Below, piece by piece: positions 1-6,903 of a stretch of 13,266 nucleotides of DNA (positions are counted from its first letter, which is position 1; every line of letters starts with the position of its first letter). A program made the position numbers and the translations under genes. Origin of the DNA: Candidatus Adlerbacteria bacterium (GTDB taxonomy: Bacteria; Patescibacteriota; Minisyncoccia; Phycocordibacterales; SBAW01); NCBI GenBank assembly GCA_903840375.1, contig CAIMFR010000039.1, positions 1-13,266 on the forward strand, read 5' to 3'. Under the pieces are notes generated by a model that had not been told where the DNA came from, searched no databases, and saw only the letters and a list, made by a program, of their open reading frames with translations.

Positions 1-878
1 CGCAACCCGAGCATGCAAAAACCGGCAAAAAGAATAACGAGAAGTACGCTGCCGATAAAACCAAACTCCTCTGCCGCGACCGCAAAGATGGAATCTCCTA
101 TCGGTTCAGGTAGAAAGGAAAATTTCTCTATGCCTTGTCCGAAACCGCGACCCGTCAACCTCCCTGACCCGACCGCTATGAGCGATTGCTGTATCTGGTA
201 ACCGGAACCTTGCGGGTCGGCAGACTGGTCGGCGTATGTGCGAATACGCTCCGCAACGTGCGGGTAGATTAATGCAGCAATGACAATCGCTCCTATACCT
301 ATCGTGCACAAAATAAGAAAATGCGAGACACGTCCGCCTGCGGCAAACAGCATTGCAGATGCCGAAAGTCCGAGGACGATGACGCCAGCGGTGTTCGGCT
401 GCACTAGCAATATCAAGGCTGCACCACCGGCTATTGCGAGTAATGGAACAACACCACCGCGGACAGTATTCACCGTGTTATATCGTGCGGAATACCACGC
501 GGCGAGGAACATGATCGTGGCGAGTTTAAGAATTTCCTCCGGTTGGAATGAGAAGCCGCCAAGTGCTATCCAACGATGCGCACCCTTGAGGGCAAGACCG
601 ATGTGCGGCACGAATGTAAGCAATGTAAGGATGACCGCTCCGGCAAAAAAGTACGGCGTGTACGGCTTCCATAATCGGTAATCTATATGAGAGAACACCA
701 TCAGTGCGACCCCTCCCATTAGGAGTCCGAATAAAAGTTGACCAACCGCAACCGAAGTGAAAGAAGCGCCGCTTCCATGCGCAAGCAAACCGAGCGCTGC
801 CGAGGTAAATATCAGCAGGCCGAACGTGACTAATGCGCACACGACCAGCAAAAATGGAGTGTCCGTGGTCTTCTTCAT
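1..878 (-). CDS. ftsW: FtsW/RodA-family (SEDS) peptidoglycan glycosyltransferase, 3' end cut off by window edge
   Basis: This is a polytopic membrane protein of the SEDS family, which polymerises lipid II into glycan strands. FtsW acts at the division septum and RodA in the side wall. I translated 292 codons from ATG at 878; the C-terminal part lies beyond position 1. Visible family features are GAHRWIALGG (residues 99-108) followed by QPEEILKLA (112-120), matching the usual RWI...QPSE...K block with E for S. The GSGRLTGRGFGQG loop (237-249) is followed by FLPEPIGDSIFAVAAEEFG (255-273), where D262 fits the catalytic aspartate. Hydrophobic segments lie near residues 10-30, 43-63, 76-95, 143-160, 163-180 and 187-205. 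The start overlaps the mraY stop as ATGA, and no Shine-Dalgarno sequence precedes it, so translation is probably coupled. Adjacency to mraY favours FtsW over RodA, but the family alone does not decide this. Confidence 0.88.
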   Translation of the reverse strand, partial: MKKTTDTPFLLVVCALVTFGLLIFTSAALGLLAHGSGASFTSVAVGQLLFGLLMGGVALMVFSHIDYRLWKPYTPYFFAGAVILTLLTFVPHIGLALKGAHRWIALGGFSFQPEEILKLATIMFLAAWYSARYNTVNTVRGGVVPLLAIAGGAALILLVQPNTAGVIVLGLSASAMLFAAGGRVSHFLILCTIGIGAIVIAALIYPHVAERIRTYADQSADPQGSGYQIQQSLIAVGSGRLTGRGFGQGIEKFSFLPEPIGDSIFAVAAEEFGFIGSVLLVILFAGFCMLGL

Positions 879-1930
879 AGCAGCGCGATGCTCATACCTA
901 TGATAGCGGCGAGGACACCGACGACCCAGTATCGCATCGTCACTTTATACGGCGGCCAACCTATCGCCTCGAAATGATGATGGAGCGGTGCGATGCGCAG
1001 TATCTTTTTGTGAAAAACTTTTTTACTTACCATCTGTGCGATGTTCGACAGCACTGTAACGACAAGCGGCAATGCAATGATCGGAAGCACAGCCACACCC
1101 TTGCCATGCCCGAGTGTGTCAGTGAGAAATGCAACAACCGTAAGCGTGACGGTGAGCGCCATCGTGCCTGTCTCCGAAAGATAAAATCGTGCCGGAGGAA
1201 TGTTGAACCAAAGGAATGCCAGAAGTCCGCCGAAGATCGCCGCACAAAATGCGGAGATGTCCATCTGATTTTGGAACAGAGCTATGACGGCGTACGCTGC
1301 AAATATAATTGAGAAAACACCGCCGGCAAGACCGTCTATTCCGTCGATAACACCGCCGGCGTAGATGAATAACATTGTCGCCATGAAGAACGGGATGAAC
1401 CAAAGTCCGAGATGGATCGGCGTCGACAAAAATGGAAATGAAATTGAAGATACGCCAAGCTTATAGTAGAACCACAATGCACACAGGACCGAAATTATAG
1501 TGATGATCCCTAGCCGTACAGACAAACGCAAGCCTTTCTTCCCTCTTACCTCGAGAAGATCGTCTACGAAACCGACGGTCGCTCCGACTAGCATTGCCAC
1601 AAACGGTACCCAGGTCTGACTGCGGCTGATAAAAGCAAGAGCTCCGAACGCATCCGGAATAATATAAGCCAAAGATGAGAGAAGTGCCGCCGTCAAAAGT
1701 ACACTTCCCCATACCACGACGCCACCGAAACGCGGAGTGCCTACCTCGCGTTCTTTGTGTAGTGCGTTGAATGTTTCCGCCGGCATACCGTCCAGAGCGG
1801 TCTTACCAGCAGTTGGCTTCCACATCTTATACGCATAGAGAATATGCGTAATGAACGGCGTGATACCTATTCCAATGAGAAAAGAGATCGTCGCGGGAAT
1901 GAACACCAACATGATCTCGACAGTTTTCAT
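875..1930 (-). CDS. mraY: Phospho-N-acetylmuramoyl-pentapeptide-transferase, divergent active site
   Basis: MraY transfers phospho-MurNAc-pentapeptide from UDP to undecaprenyl phosphate in the membrane, making lipid I. The protein has 351 residues from ATG at 1930, a normal length, and is hydrophobic throughout. Family motifs in order: VGTPRFGG (63-70), VDD with D123-D124, IDGIDGLAGG (195-204), FNIPPAR (242-248), SETGTMAL (252-259) and PLHHHFEAIGW (315-325). The motif that normally reads GDTGS is SETG here, so the third catalytic aspartate (D265 in Aquifex MraY) aligns with E253. The usual NLTDGLDGLA reads GVIDGIDGLA, losing a conserved asparagine. The DD pair and HHH are intact. I preferred 1930 to the in-frame ATG at 1960 because the latter adds ten unconserved residues and overlaps dacA. 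It starts 13 nt after the dacA stop, and a promoter-like sequence lies just upstream. A related phosphoglycosyl transferase is possible, but HHHFE and the neighbours favour MraY. Confidence 0.9.
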   Translation of the reverse strand: MKTVEIMLVFIPATISFLIGIGITPFITHILYAYKMWKPTAGKTALDGMPAETFNALHKEREVGTPRFGGVVVWGSVLLTAALLSSLAYIIPDAFGALAFISRSQTWVPFVAMLVGATVGFVDDLLEVRGKKGLRLSVRLGIITIISVLCALWFYYKLGVSSISFPFLSTPIHLGLWFIPFFMATMLFIYAGGVIDGIDGLAGGVFSIIFAAYAVIALFQNQMDISAFCAAIFGGLLAFLWFNIPPARFYLSETGTMALTVTLTVVAFLTDTLGHGKGVAVLPIIALPLVVTVLSNIAQMVSKKVFHKKILRIAPLHHHFEAIGWPPYKVTMRYWVVGVLAAIIGMSIALL

Positions 1931-1937
1931 ATATATT

Positions 1938-1967
1938 CTTATATTACCGCACCGCGGCATCTATCAA
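1938..1967 (-). promoter_or_regulatory. Candidate promoter for mraY-ftsW, inside the 3' end of dacA
   Basis: Read on the minus strand, TTGATA (1962-1967, 5 of 6 matches to the -35 consensus) is separated by 18 bp from TATAAG (1938-1943, 5 of 6 to the -10 consensus). The -10 box ends 7 nt before the mraY ATG at 1930, so initiation would fall at or next to the start codon and give a leaderless mRNA. The site overlaps the last dacA codons and stop. The region near the start is AT-rich, so part of the match may be chance. Confidence 0.5.
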
Positions 1968-2840
1968 AGTGCGCATGTCGACAAAACGGCCGTTTTCTGT
2001 AGAGTCGAGTACGACTGCAACCAAAGGATGACCTATTTCGACGTCAAATATCGCGACAAGATTGCCGCCGGCGAGATCAGTATATCCGGTCTTTGCACCT
2101 ACAAGCTGCGGTATAGAAAGGAGTGGTGCGTCGGTTGCAACTGCTGAGATGGTTCGACCATCGGTTTTGACAGACACACTCGGCTTCGTGGTCAACTCAA
2201 AATAATGCGGATAGGTTCTATAAAAGTACGCGGCAAGCCGTGCAACATCGTATGCGGAGCTGTATGCACCGGATGTCTCTGTATCAACATCAAGACCTGT
2301 GGTGTTGAAAAAACGAGTTTGGAAAAGCGAAAGAACATGAGCCTCCTGATTCATGAGCGCGACTGGATCTGTGCCGATACTCGCAGCCGCGGCAGCCATA
2401 GCATCATTGGATGAAGCGACGAGACCAAGCTTAAGAAGATCTACGACGGAAAAAACATCACCGGGGCGCAATCCGGAGTCGCCTTCAGGCGCGATATCTT
2501 CGATAGTTATTCGATGCATCTTGTTGTCGACAGCTCCATTGGAAAGTACAACCTCTGCGGTCATGAGTTTGGTGATCGATGCAAGCGGCAGCGAAGTACT
2601 TGCATTCTTTGCAAATAAAATTTCGCCATTCGTCGGGTCATACAGAAGTGCGGCATGTGCGGTCAAGCTGTCGGGGTTGATGGAAAAAACTCCCGGAAAT
2701 GTCGGGTGTGCAACTGTGGGTTTGTTCGCATGTTTATGCATGACATAAACCGCAGTTGCGCTGCCTCCGAATATCAACATGCAAACGAGTGCTGAAAGCA
2801 AAAGGCCCGCGTAAATGTGTTTTGTTTCTTCAGTTATCAT
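1944..2840 (-). CDS. dacA: Membrane-anchored D-alanyl-D-alanine carboxypeptidase (peptidase S11, penicillin-binding protein)
   Basis: This is a serine DD-peptidase that removes or acts on terminal D-Ala of peptidoglycan stem peptides outside the cytoplasmic membrane. The 298-residue protein has one N-terminal hydrophobic segment (about 11-34) and then the catalytic domain. All three penicillin-binding motifs are present and correctly ordered: S88-I-T-K91 (SxxK, nucleophile S88), S143-S144-N145 (SxN), and K250-T251-G252 followed by Y-T. The flanking text is typical of S11: ALLYDPTNGEILFAKNA before SxxK, and GLVASSNDA around SxN. The protein ends soon after the catalytic domain and lacks the extra C-terminal beta domain of PBP5-type enzymes, so the N-terminal helix is probably the anchor. 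The start overlaps the scpB stop (ATGA, 2837-2840). A weak GGAA lies a few bases upstream. The exact activity (carboxypeptidase or endopeptidase) cannot be told from sequence. Confidence 0.93.
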   Translation of the reverse strand: MITEETKHIYAGLLLSALVCMLIFGGSATAVYVMHKHANKPTVAHPTFPGVFSINPDSLTAHAALLYDPTNGEILFAKNASTSLPLASITKLMTAEVVLSNGAVDNKMHRITIEDIAPEGDSGLRPGDVFSVVDLLKLGLVASSNDAMAAAAASIGTDPVALMNQEAHVLSLFQTRFFNTTGLDVDTETSGAYSSAYDVARLAAYFYRTYPHYFELTTKPSVSVKTDGRTISAVATDAPLLSIPQLVGAKTGYTDLAGGNLVAIFDVEIGHPLVAVVLDSTENGRFVDMRTLIDAAVR

Positions 2841-3391
2841 GCTTGTTCCGTTTGACGGTACGCCGCCTCTAATACGGATAATTTTTCTCGTACCTGCTCG
2901 TATTCAGGGACTTCTGAAAGTTTAGAAATGCCCATCTCTGCAAGTAATTCCGTCGTCGGCTCAAGCTTGGAGGCTCTGCCTTCCGCGCCGCGTTGCGCCT
3001 TGCGGATAAGTCCACGCTGAAGCAGCGTGCGCACTACCTGAGACGAATTCACTCCGCGCATGAAGTCTATCTCGGAGCGAGTCACCGGACCGCGATATAA
3101 GATGGCGGCGAGCACTTCAAGACCTGCCTTGCCTATATCACCGGAAAGATCTTTTGTACGAATACGTTCGATCATTTCTGCAGCAGTAGGTGCAGTGCGC
3201 AACTCGATATTCGTGCCATCATCGACAAGAATAATACCGCCGGAATGTGAACGAGTTTGTAAAATTTCTATCGCACGCTCTATCGTTTCGACATCCGCAC
3301 CAATAGAATCGGAAAGTTCGACGCGCGACATCGGTTTGCCGAAAGCAAAAAGTACCGCCTCTATGTTTGCTGCCGCTTGTTCATCATTCAT
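2837..3391 (-). CDS. scpB: Segregation and condensation protein B
   Basis: ScpB is the dimeric winged-helix partner of ScpA in the SMC-ScpAB condensin, which compacts and segregates the chromosome. The protein has 184 residues and is complete. Recognisable parts are the N-terminal IEAVLFAFGKPMSRVEL stretch (10-26), matching the first winged helix, then ILYRGPVTRSEIDFMRGVNS (97-116), the family signature around RGVNS. RTLLQRGLI (121-129) and GRASKLEPTTELLAEMGI (138-155) follow, resembling the usual GRP..Y.TT..FL..FG region. I chose ATG at 3391. The frame stays open to a TTG at 3421, but those ten residues are not family-like and would lie deeper in scpA. It overlaps the end of scpA by 8 nt and dacA by 4 nt, so the three genes are almost certainly co-transcribed. 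There is no Shine-Dalgarno sequence, which suggests translational coupling to scpA. Confidence 0.93.
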   Translation of the reverse strand: MNDEQAAANIEAVLFAFGKPMSRVELSDSIGADVETIERAIEILQTRSHSGGIILVDDGTNIELRTAPTAAEMIERIRTKDLSGDIGKAGLEVLAAILYRGPVTRSEIDFMRGVNSSQVVRTLLQRGLIRKAQRGAEGRASKLEPTTELLAEMGISKLSEVPEYEQVREKLSVLEAAYRQTEQA

Positions 3392-4118
3392 ACGATGGAA
3401 TAGAAACAGTGTCGGATTCAAGCGTTATATCGCCGAAATGCTCTTGCTGTTCAGCTTGTATTATACCTTGCTTCACGAGTTCGAGAAGCGCCAAAAAGCT
3501 CACAATGATGCCGTATTTTCCCTCCTCGGCAGCCGCAGGGGATGCGAAATCTTTGAACGACATTTTGAAAGCAGACGTTATTCGCTGTGTCATGTTCTCT
3601 ATGACATCCTCAAGCGAGCGGATCTTTTTCACCTCCACTTTCGGCAATGCGAGCAACTTCGGGAATCCGTCGACGAGCATCTGCGCGGCCTCGCGCAACG
3701 ACTCAAGTGTGAGCGACTGGTCGAATAAAAAAATAGGTTTTACTTCACGCTCCGCACACTCATGCATCGTAGGCTGCTCGGACGATCTGCCTACCAAACC
3801 TGCGGCATCTTTTATGATCTGGTACGACGCGAGACGATACTCGAGTTCTTTAATAGCATATGACTCTTCCTCGGACACCGTGAGAGTCGGCAAAAGTGAG
3901 CGCGATTTTATGAGAAGAAGTGTTGCGGCAAGCGAGATAAATTCCGCAGTGTCACCAACCGACATCTGATCCATTGCATTGACCTGCGCTATGTAGTCAT
4001 CTGCAACTTGCGCAAGCGACACGTCGTTGATGAGCAGTTTCCGCTTCTCGATGAGTTCAAGCATCAAGTCGAGCGGACCTTCGAACACATGGGTTTTAAC
4101 GATGTGCGCTGTCTGCAT
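3384..4118 (-). CDS. scpA: Segregation and condensation protein A (kleisin)
   Basis: ScpA is the kleisin that bridges the SMC heads and binds ScpB in bacterial condensin. The protein has 244 residues from ATG at 4118. The N-terminal signature VFEGPLDLMLELIEKRKL (11-28) matches the SMC neck-binding domain, and SLAATLLLIKSRSLLP is the second conserved helix block. The middle is a less conserved linker, and the C-terminus (SFLALLELVKQGII, then an acidic strand) resembles the winged helix that binds the SMC cap. The frame is open to an ATG at 4184, but ScpA proteins normally begin about ten residues before FEGPLDL, so 4118 is the better start. Even so, it overlaps the pepA 3' end by 23 nt. It is followed by scpB with an 8-nt overlap, the usual scpA-scpB order. 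No SMC gene is in the window. Confidence 0.93.
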   Translation of the reverse strand: MQTAHIVKTHVFEGPLDLMLELIEKRKLLINDVSLAQVADDYIAQVNAMDQMSVGDTAEFISLAATLLLIKSRSLLPTLTVSEEESYAIKELEYRLASYQIIKDAAGLVGRSSEQPTMHECAEREVKPIFLFDQSLTLESLREAAQMLVDGFPKLLALPKVEVKKIRSLEDVIENMTQRITSAFKMSFKDFASPAAAEEGKYGIIVSFLALLELVKQGIIQAEQQEHFGDITLESDTVSIPSYE

Positions 4119-5499
4119 ACTTTTCAATGATAGCAAGAAGGAGACGCACCGGTGCGCCTGCCGCACCTTTGGCCAGGTATTCATTAGGCGATGCAGTCAT
4201 TCGTGGTGCGATATCCAAGTGTGCCCATGGACAAGTGAGTTCTTTTGCAAATTCTCGCAAGAACATACCGCCGCCTATCACTCCTGCATAACGGCTGTTG
4301 GATGTTGGGATGTTCGGCACGTCGCCGAATACGCCCTTCACCATATCTTCATATTCTTCCCAAAGCGGGAACGGCCAGACATAGTCGCCGGACAATTCAC
4401 CAAGCTCGCGTATCGTATTTTCAAGCTCGCCGTCGGTCGACATCAAGCCTGACGCTTGCGTGCCAAGCGCAACAAGAGATGCTCCGGTGAGCGTAGCAAC
4501 ATCGATGACGGCCGACGGCTCGTAGCGTTTCGCATACGTTATTGCGTCAGCGAGAATGACGCGACCTTCTGCGTCGGTATTAAGCACCTCGATAGTTTTG
4601 CCGGAAAGTGATCTGAGAATGTCGCCCGGTCGCAACGCATCATTGCCCGGCATATTCTCGACAGCAGGCACGAGTGCGATGACGTTTGCCTTAACTTTCA
4701 ATTTCGCGGCGAGCGCAACTGCATGCAAGACAGACGCGCCGCCTGACATATCCATGTGCATTTCGTACATGTGGTCGCCCGTTTTGATATTGAGTCCGCC
4801 GCTGTCGAACGTGACACCTTTGCCGATTAGAATGAGCGGTTTTTGCGACTTCGGTGCGCCTGAATATTCCGCAATAATAAACTGTGGTTCCTCTGTCGAA
4901 CCTTTCGCAACACCAAGCACCGCGCCCATGCAGAGCTTCTCCATCTCTTTTTGTCCGAGAACCTTCACTGTTGCCGATGTTCCTGTTAGCATTTTCTTTG
5001 CGGCAGTAGCGAGAAGTTTCGGTGTCATGTCACCACCTGGAGTGTTGGACAACACTCTGCACGCATTAACTTCCTTTCCTACGATTTCACCTTTGCGAAA
5101 ACCGTTCTGTGCTTCTTTCGACGCATTGATTATGGAAATGTTTTCTATGAATGGAAACCCATCCTCCGGCTTTTGTTTGTAAGAAAGGAATTCGAAGTCC
5201 GCCATCATGAATGCGATCGCCGCCAACTCGCCGAGCGAGGCGTCAGAAATATCTTTAGACGTAAGCGCACGAATGTCACTCCAATCTACCGATATGTTTT
5301 TAAGCTGATGCTGTTTTGCAGTCGCGATTATTTTTCGCAAAAATAAAATTATCTTGCGGCGGGAAAGCATTGCATCTTTTCCAAATCCGATCTGCAGCTC
5401 AGACATGCCGTCTTTCTCGACAAACTTATTGAGCGTTCCGACAACAAAACGAACAACAACCGCGTCTTTTTTCGGTTTGTCCGCGAATAATATTTTCAT
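4096..5499 (-). CDS. pepA: Leucyl aminopeptidase, peptidase family M17
   Basis: This is a cytosolic di-metal exopeptidase that releases N-terminal residues from peptides. The protein has 467 residues, a little shorter than E. coli PepA (503), with the difference mainly in the non-catalytic N-terminal domain. All expected metal and catalytic residues can be placed: GKGVTFDSGG (226-235) supplies K227 and D232, NIKT supplies the catalytic lysine K239, HMDMSGG supplies D250, and NTDAEGR (307-313) supplies D309, E311 and the catalytic R313. SNTPGGDMTP (151-160) matches the conserved N-terminal-domain end. The start is 1 nt after the aspS stop (TAA, one base, ATG), and the 3' end overlaps scpA by 23 nt. 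Some bacterial M17 enzymes also bind DNA as XerA/PepA accessory factors. Nothing visible here supports or excludes that role. Confidence 0.94.
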   Translation of the reverse strand: MKILFADKPKKDAVVVRFVVGTLNKFVEKDGMSELQIGFGKDAMLSRRKIILFLRKIIATAKQHQLKNISVDWSDIRALTSKDISDASLGELAAIAFMMADFEFLSYKQKPEDGFPFIENISIINASKEAQNGFRKGEIVGKEVNACRVLSNTPGGDMTPKLLATAAKKMLTGTSATVKVLGQKEMEKLCMGAVLGVAKGSTEEPQFIIAEYSGAPKSQKPLILIGKGVTFDSGGLNIKTGDHMYEMHMDMSGGASVLHAVALAAKLKVKANVIALVPAVENMPGNDALRPGDILRSLSGKTIEVLNTDAEGRVILADAITYAKRYEPSAVIDVATLTGASLVALGTQASGLMSTDGELENTIRELGELSGDYVWPFPLWEEYEDMVKGVFGDVPNIPTSNSRYAGVIGGGMFLREFAKELTCPWAHLDIAPRMTASPNEYLAKGAAGAPVRLLLAIIEKYADSAHR

Positions 5500-5500
5500 A

Positions 5501-6847
5501 TTATTTTTGTTCGTCCGGAGTTGAGAGAAGTGTGTCGATGCGGTTGATGTCGCGCGGAAATAGTGTCGCCTCTTTTACATTCGCAACATTGAGCATTCGT
5601 GCAGTGAGTCGCTCTAAGCCCATTCCCCACCCGCCGTGCGGCGGCATACCGCATTTGAAAGCTTGCAGGTAGAACGAAAACTTCTCCGGATCTAAACCTT
5701 TCATCTTCATTCCGGCAACTAGGTTGTCATAGTCGTGCCTGCGCTGTCCGCCTGTCGTTATTTCGATACCGCGGAACAGCAGGTCGAAGCTCTTGGTGAA
5801 GCCCGGATCATTCTCATCTTCGTACGTATAGAACGGACGCTTGGAAACAGGATAGTGCGTGATAAATATAAAGTCGGAATCTTCTGTGCGTTTGCTCCAT
5901 TCACACAGCCAACGCTCGTCTTCAGGCTCGAGATCCGGCTCGGTACGAACGTCTTTGCCGGTCTCTTTGAAAATAAGTTCTTGCGCCTCGCGCAATTTAA
6001 GATGCGGAATGTTCGTCGGCACAATCGGAATGTCAGCACCAAGAAGTGCAAACTCTTTCGGGCAGGTACTCGAAAGATGTTCGCATATTGTGCGTATAAG
6101 CTCGGTTTCCATCGTCATGATGTCCGTGTGGTCTTTGATGAAGCCCATCTCTGCATCGATAGACGTGTACTCATTTACGTGCCGGCTCGTGCTGTGCTTT
6201 TCCGCGCGAAAAACATTGCCGGTTGTGAACACTCGCTCAAAAACACCGACCATTATCTGTTTATAGAGTTGCGGCGAAGTTGCGAGATGGGCAACCTTGT
6301 CGTAGAGATATTTCACCTCGAACACTTCCCCGCTTCCCTCCGCATCATCGCCGATAAGCTTCGGCGCTTGAAACTCGGTGAATCTTTGACCAACCAAAAA
6401 CGCACGGTATGCTCTCATAATCTCCGCCTGTACTTTAAAAATAGCGCGAGCGCGTTCACCGCGAAGTGTGAGCGGCAAATGGTCGAGGTATGTGTCGAGG
6501 TTGAGTTCCGCATCAAGCTTAAACGGCAACACATCCGCCAAACTCAAAATCTCGATATTTTTTATTTCCAATTCGATGTCACCATTCTGCACGTTTGCAT
6601 TGATATTTTTATCCGGGCGCTTGTTGACGATGCCTTCCACGACGACAGCAGATTGCACGCGAAGTTCTTTCGCCACAGATATCACCTCAGTTTCTTTCGG
6701 CAAAACTACTCCTTGGACCGAACCGCTCAAATCACGAAATTCAAAGAATACCATTTTACCCTGGTCGCGCCGCACAGCGACGGAGCATTTGATAAGCACC
6801 CGTTCGCCCACCTTCTCCTTTAGAGAGTCAATAAAAATACGTTCCAT
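5501..6847 (-). CDS. aspS: Aspartyl-tRNA synthetase, archaeal type (possibly non-discriminating Asp/Asn)
   Basis: This class II synthetase charges tRNA with aspartate. The protein has 448 residues from ATG at 6847. A TTG at 6853 would add two residues. An N-terminal OB-fold anticodon-binding domain (about 14-105) is followed by the catalytic core. Motif 2 is FRAEKHSTSRHVNE (213-226) leading to SIDAEM, as in archaeal AspRS, and motif 3 is GMGLERL (408-414). SPQLYKQ (191-197), RPFYTYEDENDPG (337-349), SFDLLFRGIEITTGGQR (353-369) and PPHGG also match the archaeal/eukaryotic AspRS group. The roughly 590-residue bacterial AspRS carries a GAD insertion, and there is no room for one here. AsnRS is an alternative, but ID.EM after motif 2 and FPRD after motif 3 favour aspartate. 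If the genome lacks AsnRS and has GatCAB, this enzyme probably also charges tRNA-Asn. It opens the run pepA-scpA-scpB-dacA-mraY-ftsW. Confidence 0.88.
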   Translation of the reverse strand: MERIFIDSLKEKVGERVLIKCSVAVRRDQGKMVFFEFRDLSGSVQGVVLPKETEVISVAKELRVQSAVVVEGIVNKRPDKNINANVQNGDIELEIKNIEILSLADVLPFKLDAELNLDTYLDHLPLTLRGERARAIFKVQAEIMRAYRAFLVGQRFTEFQAPKLIGDDAEGSGEVFEVKYLYDKVAHLATSPQLYKQIMVGVFERVFTTGNVFRAEKHSTSRHVNEYTSIDAEMGFIKDHTDIMTMETELIRTICEHLSSTCPKEFALLGADIPIVPTNIPHLKLREAQELIFKETGKDVRTEPDLEPEDERWLCEWSKRTEDSDFIFITHYPVSKRPFYTYEDENDPGFTKSFDLLFRGIEITTGGQRRHDYDNLVAGMKMKGLDPEKFSFYLQAFKCGMPPHGGWGMGLERLTARMLNVANVKEATLFPRDINRIDTLLSTPDEQK

Positions 6848-6852
6848 ATACA

Positions 6853-6881
6853 ACCATAATGCGCTAAAAAGCAGGTTTCAG
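6853..6881 (-). promoter_or_regulatory. Weak candidate promoter upstream of aspS
   Basis: In the 56-bp gap between trpS and aspS, the minus strand carries CTGAAA (6876-6881, 4 of 6), a 17-bp spacer and TATGGT (6853-6858, 4 of 6), ending 5 nt before the aspS ATG. The hexamer matches are weak on their own. The spacing to the start codon resembles that at mraY, dnaJ and the ABC gene. No terminator hairpin was seen after trpS, so read-through from trpS is also possible. Confidence 0.25.
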
Positions 6882-6903
6882 AAAGACTTGACAGTTTATG
6901 AAG

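Noticed and set aside
1931..1960. Longer N-terminus for MraY from ATG at 1960
   Set aside because: It adds ten unconserved polar residues before the first membrane helix and overlaps dacA. The ATG at 1930 fits both the family start and the promoter spacing.
3392..3421. Longer ScpB from TTG at 3421
   Set aside because: It needs a rare start codon and adds ten residues with no family match; the ATG at 3391 gives a normal N-terminus and a short overlap.
4119..4184. Longer N-terminus for ScpA starting at 4184
   Set aside because: The extra 22 residues are not ScpA-like and would overlap pepA by 89 nt; family proteins begin about ten residues before FEGPLDL.
5735..6823. 362-codon open frame on the plus strand opposite aspS
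   Set aside because: It is codon-aligned with aspS on the opposite strand. Stops there need TTA, CTA or TCA codons in aspS, and these are simply rare. The translation is low in complexity and resembles no family.
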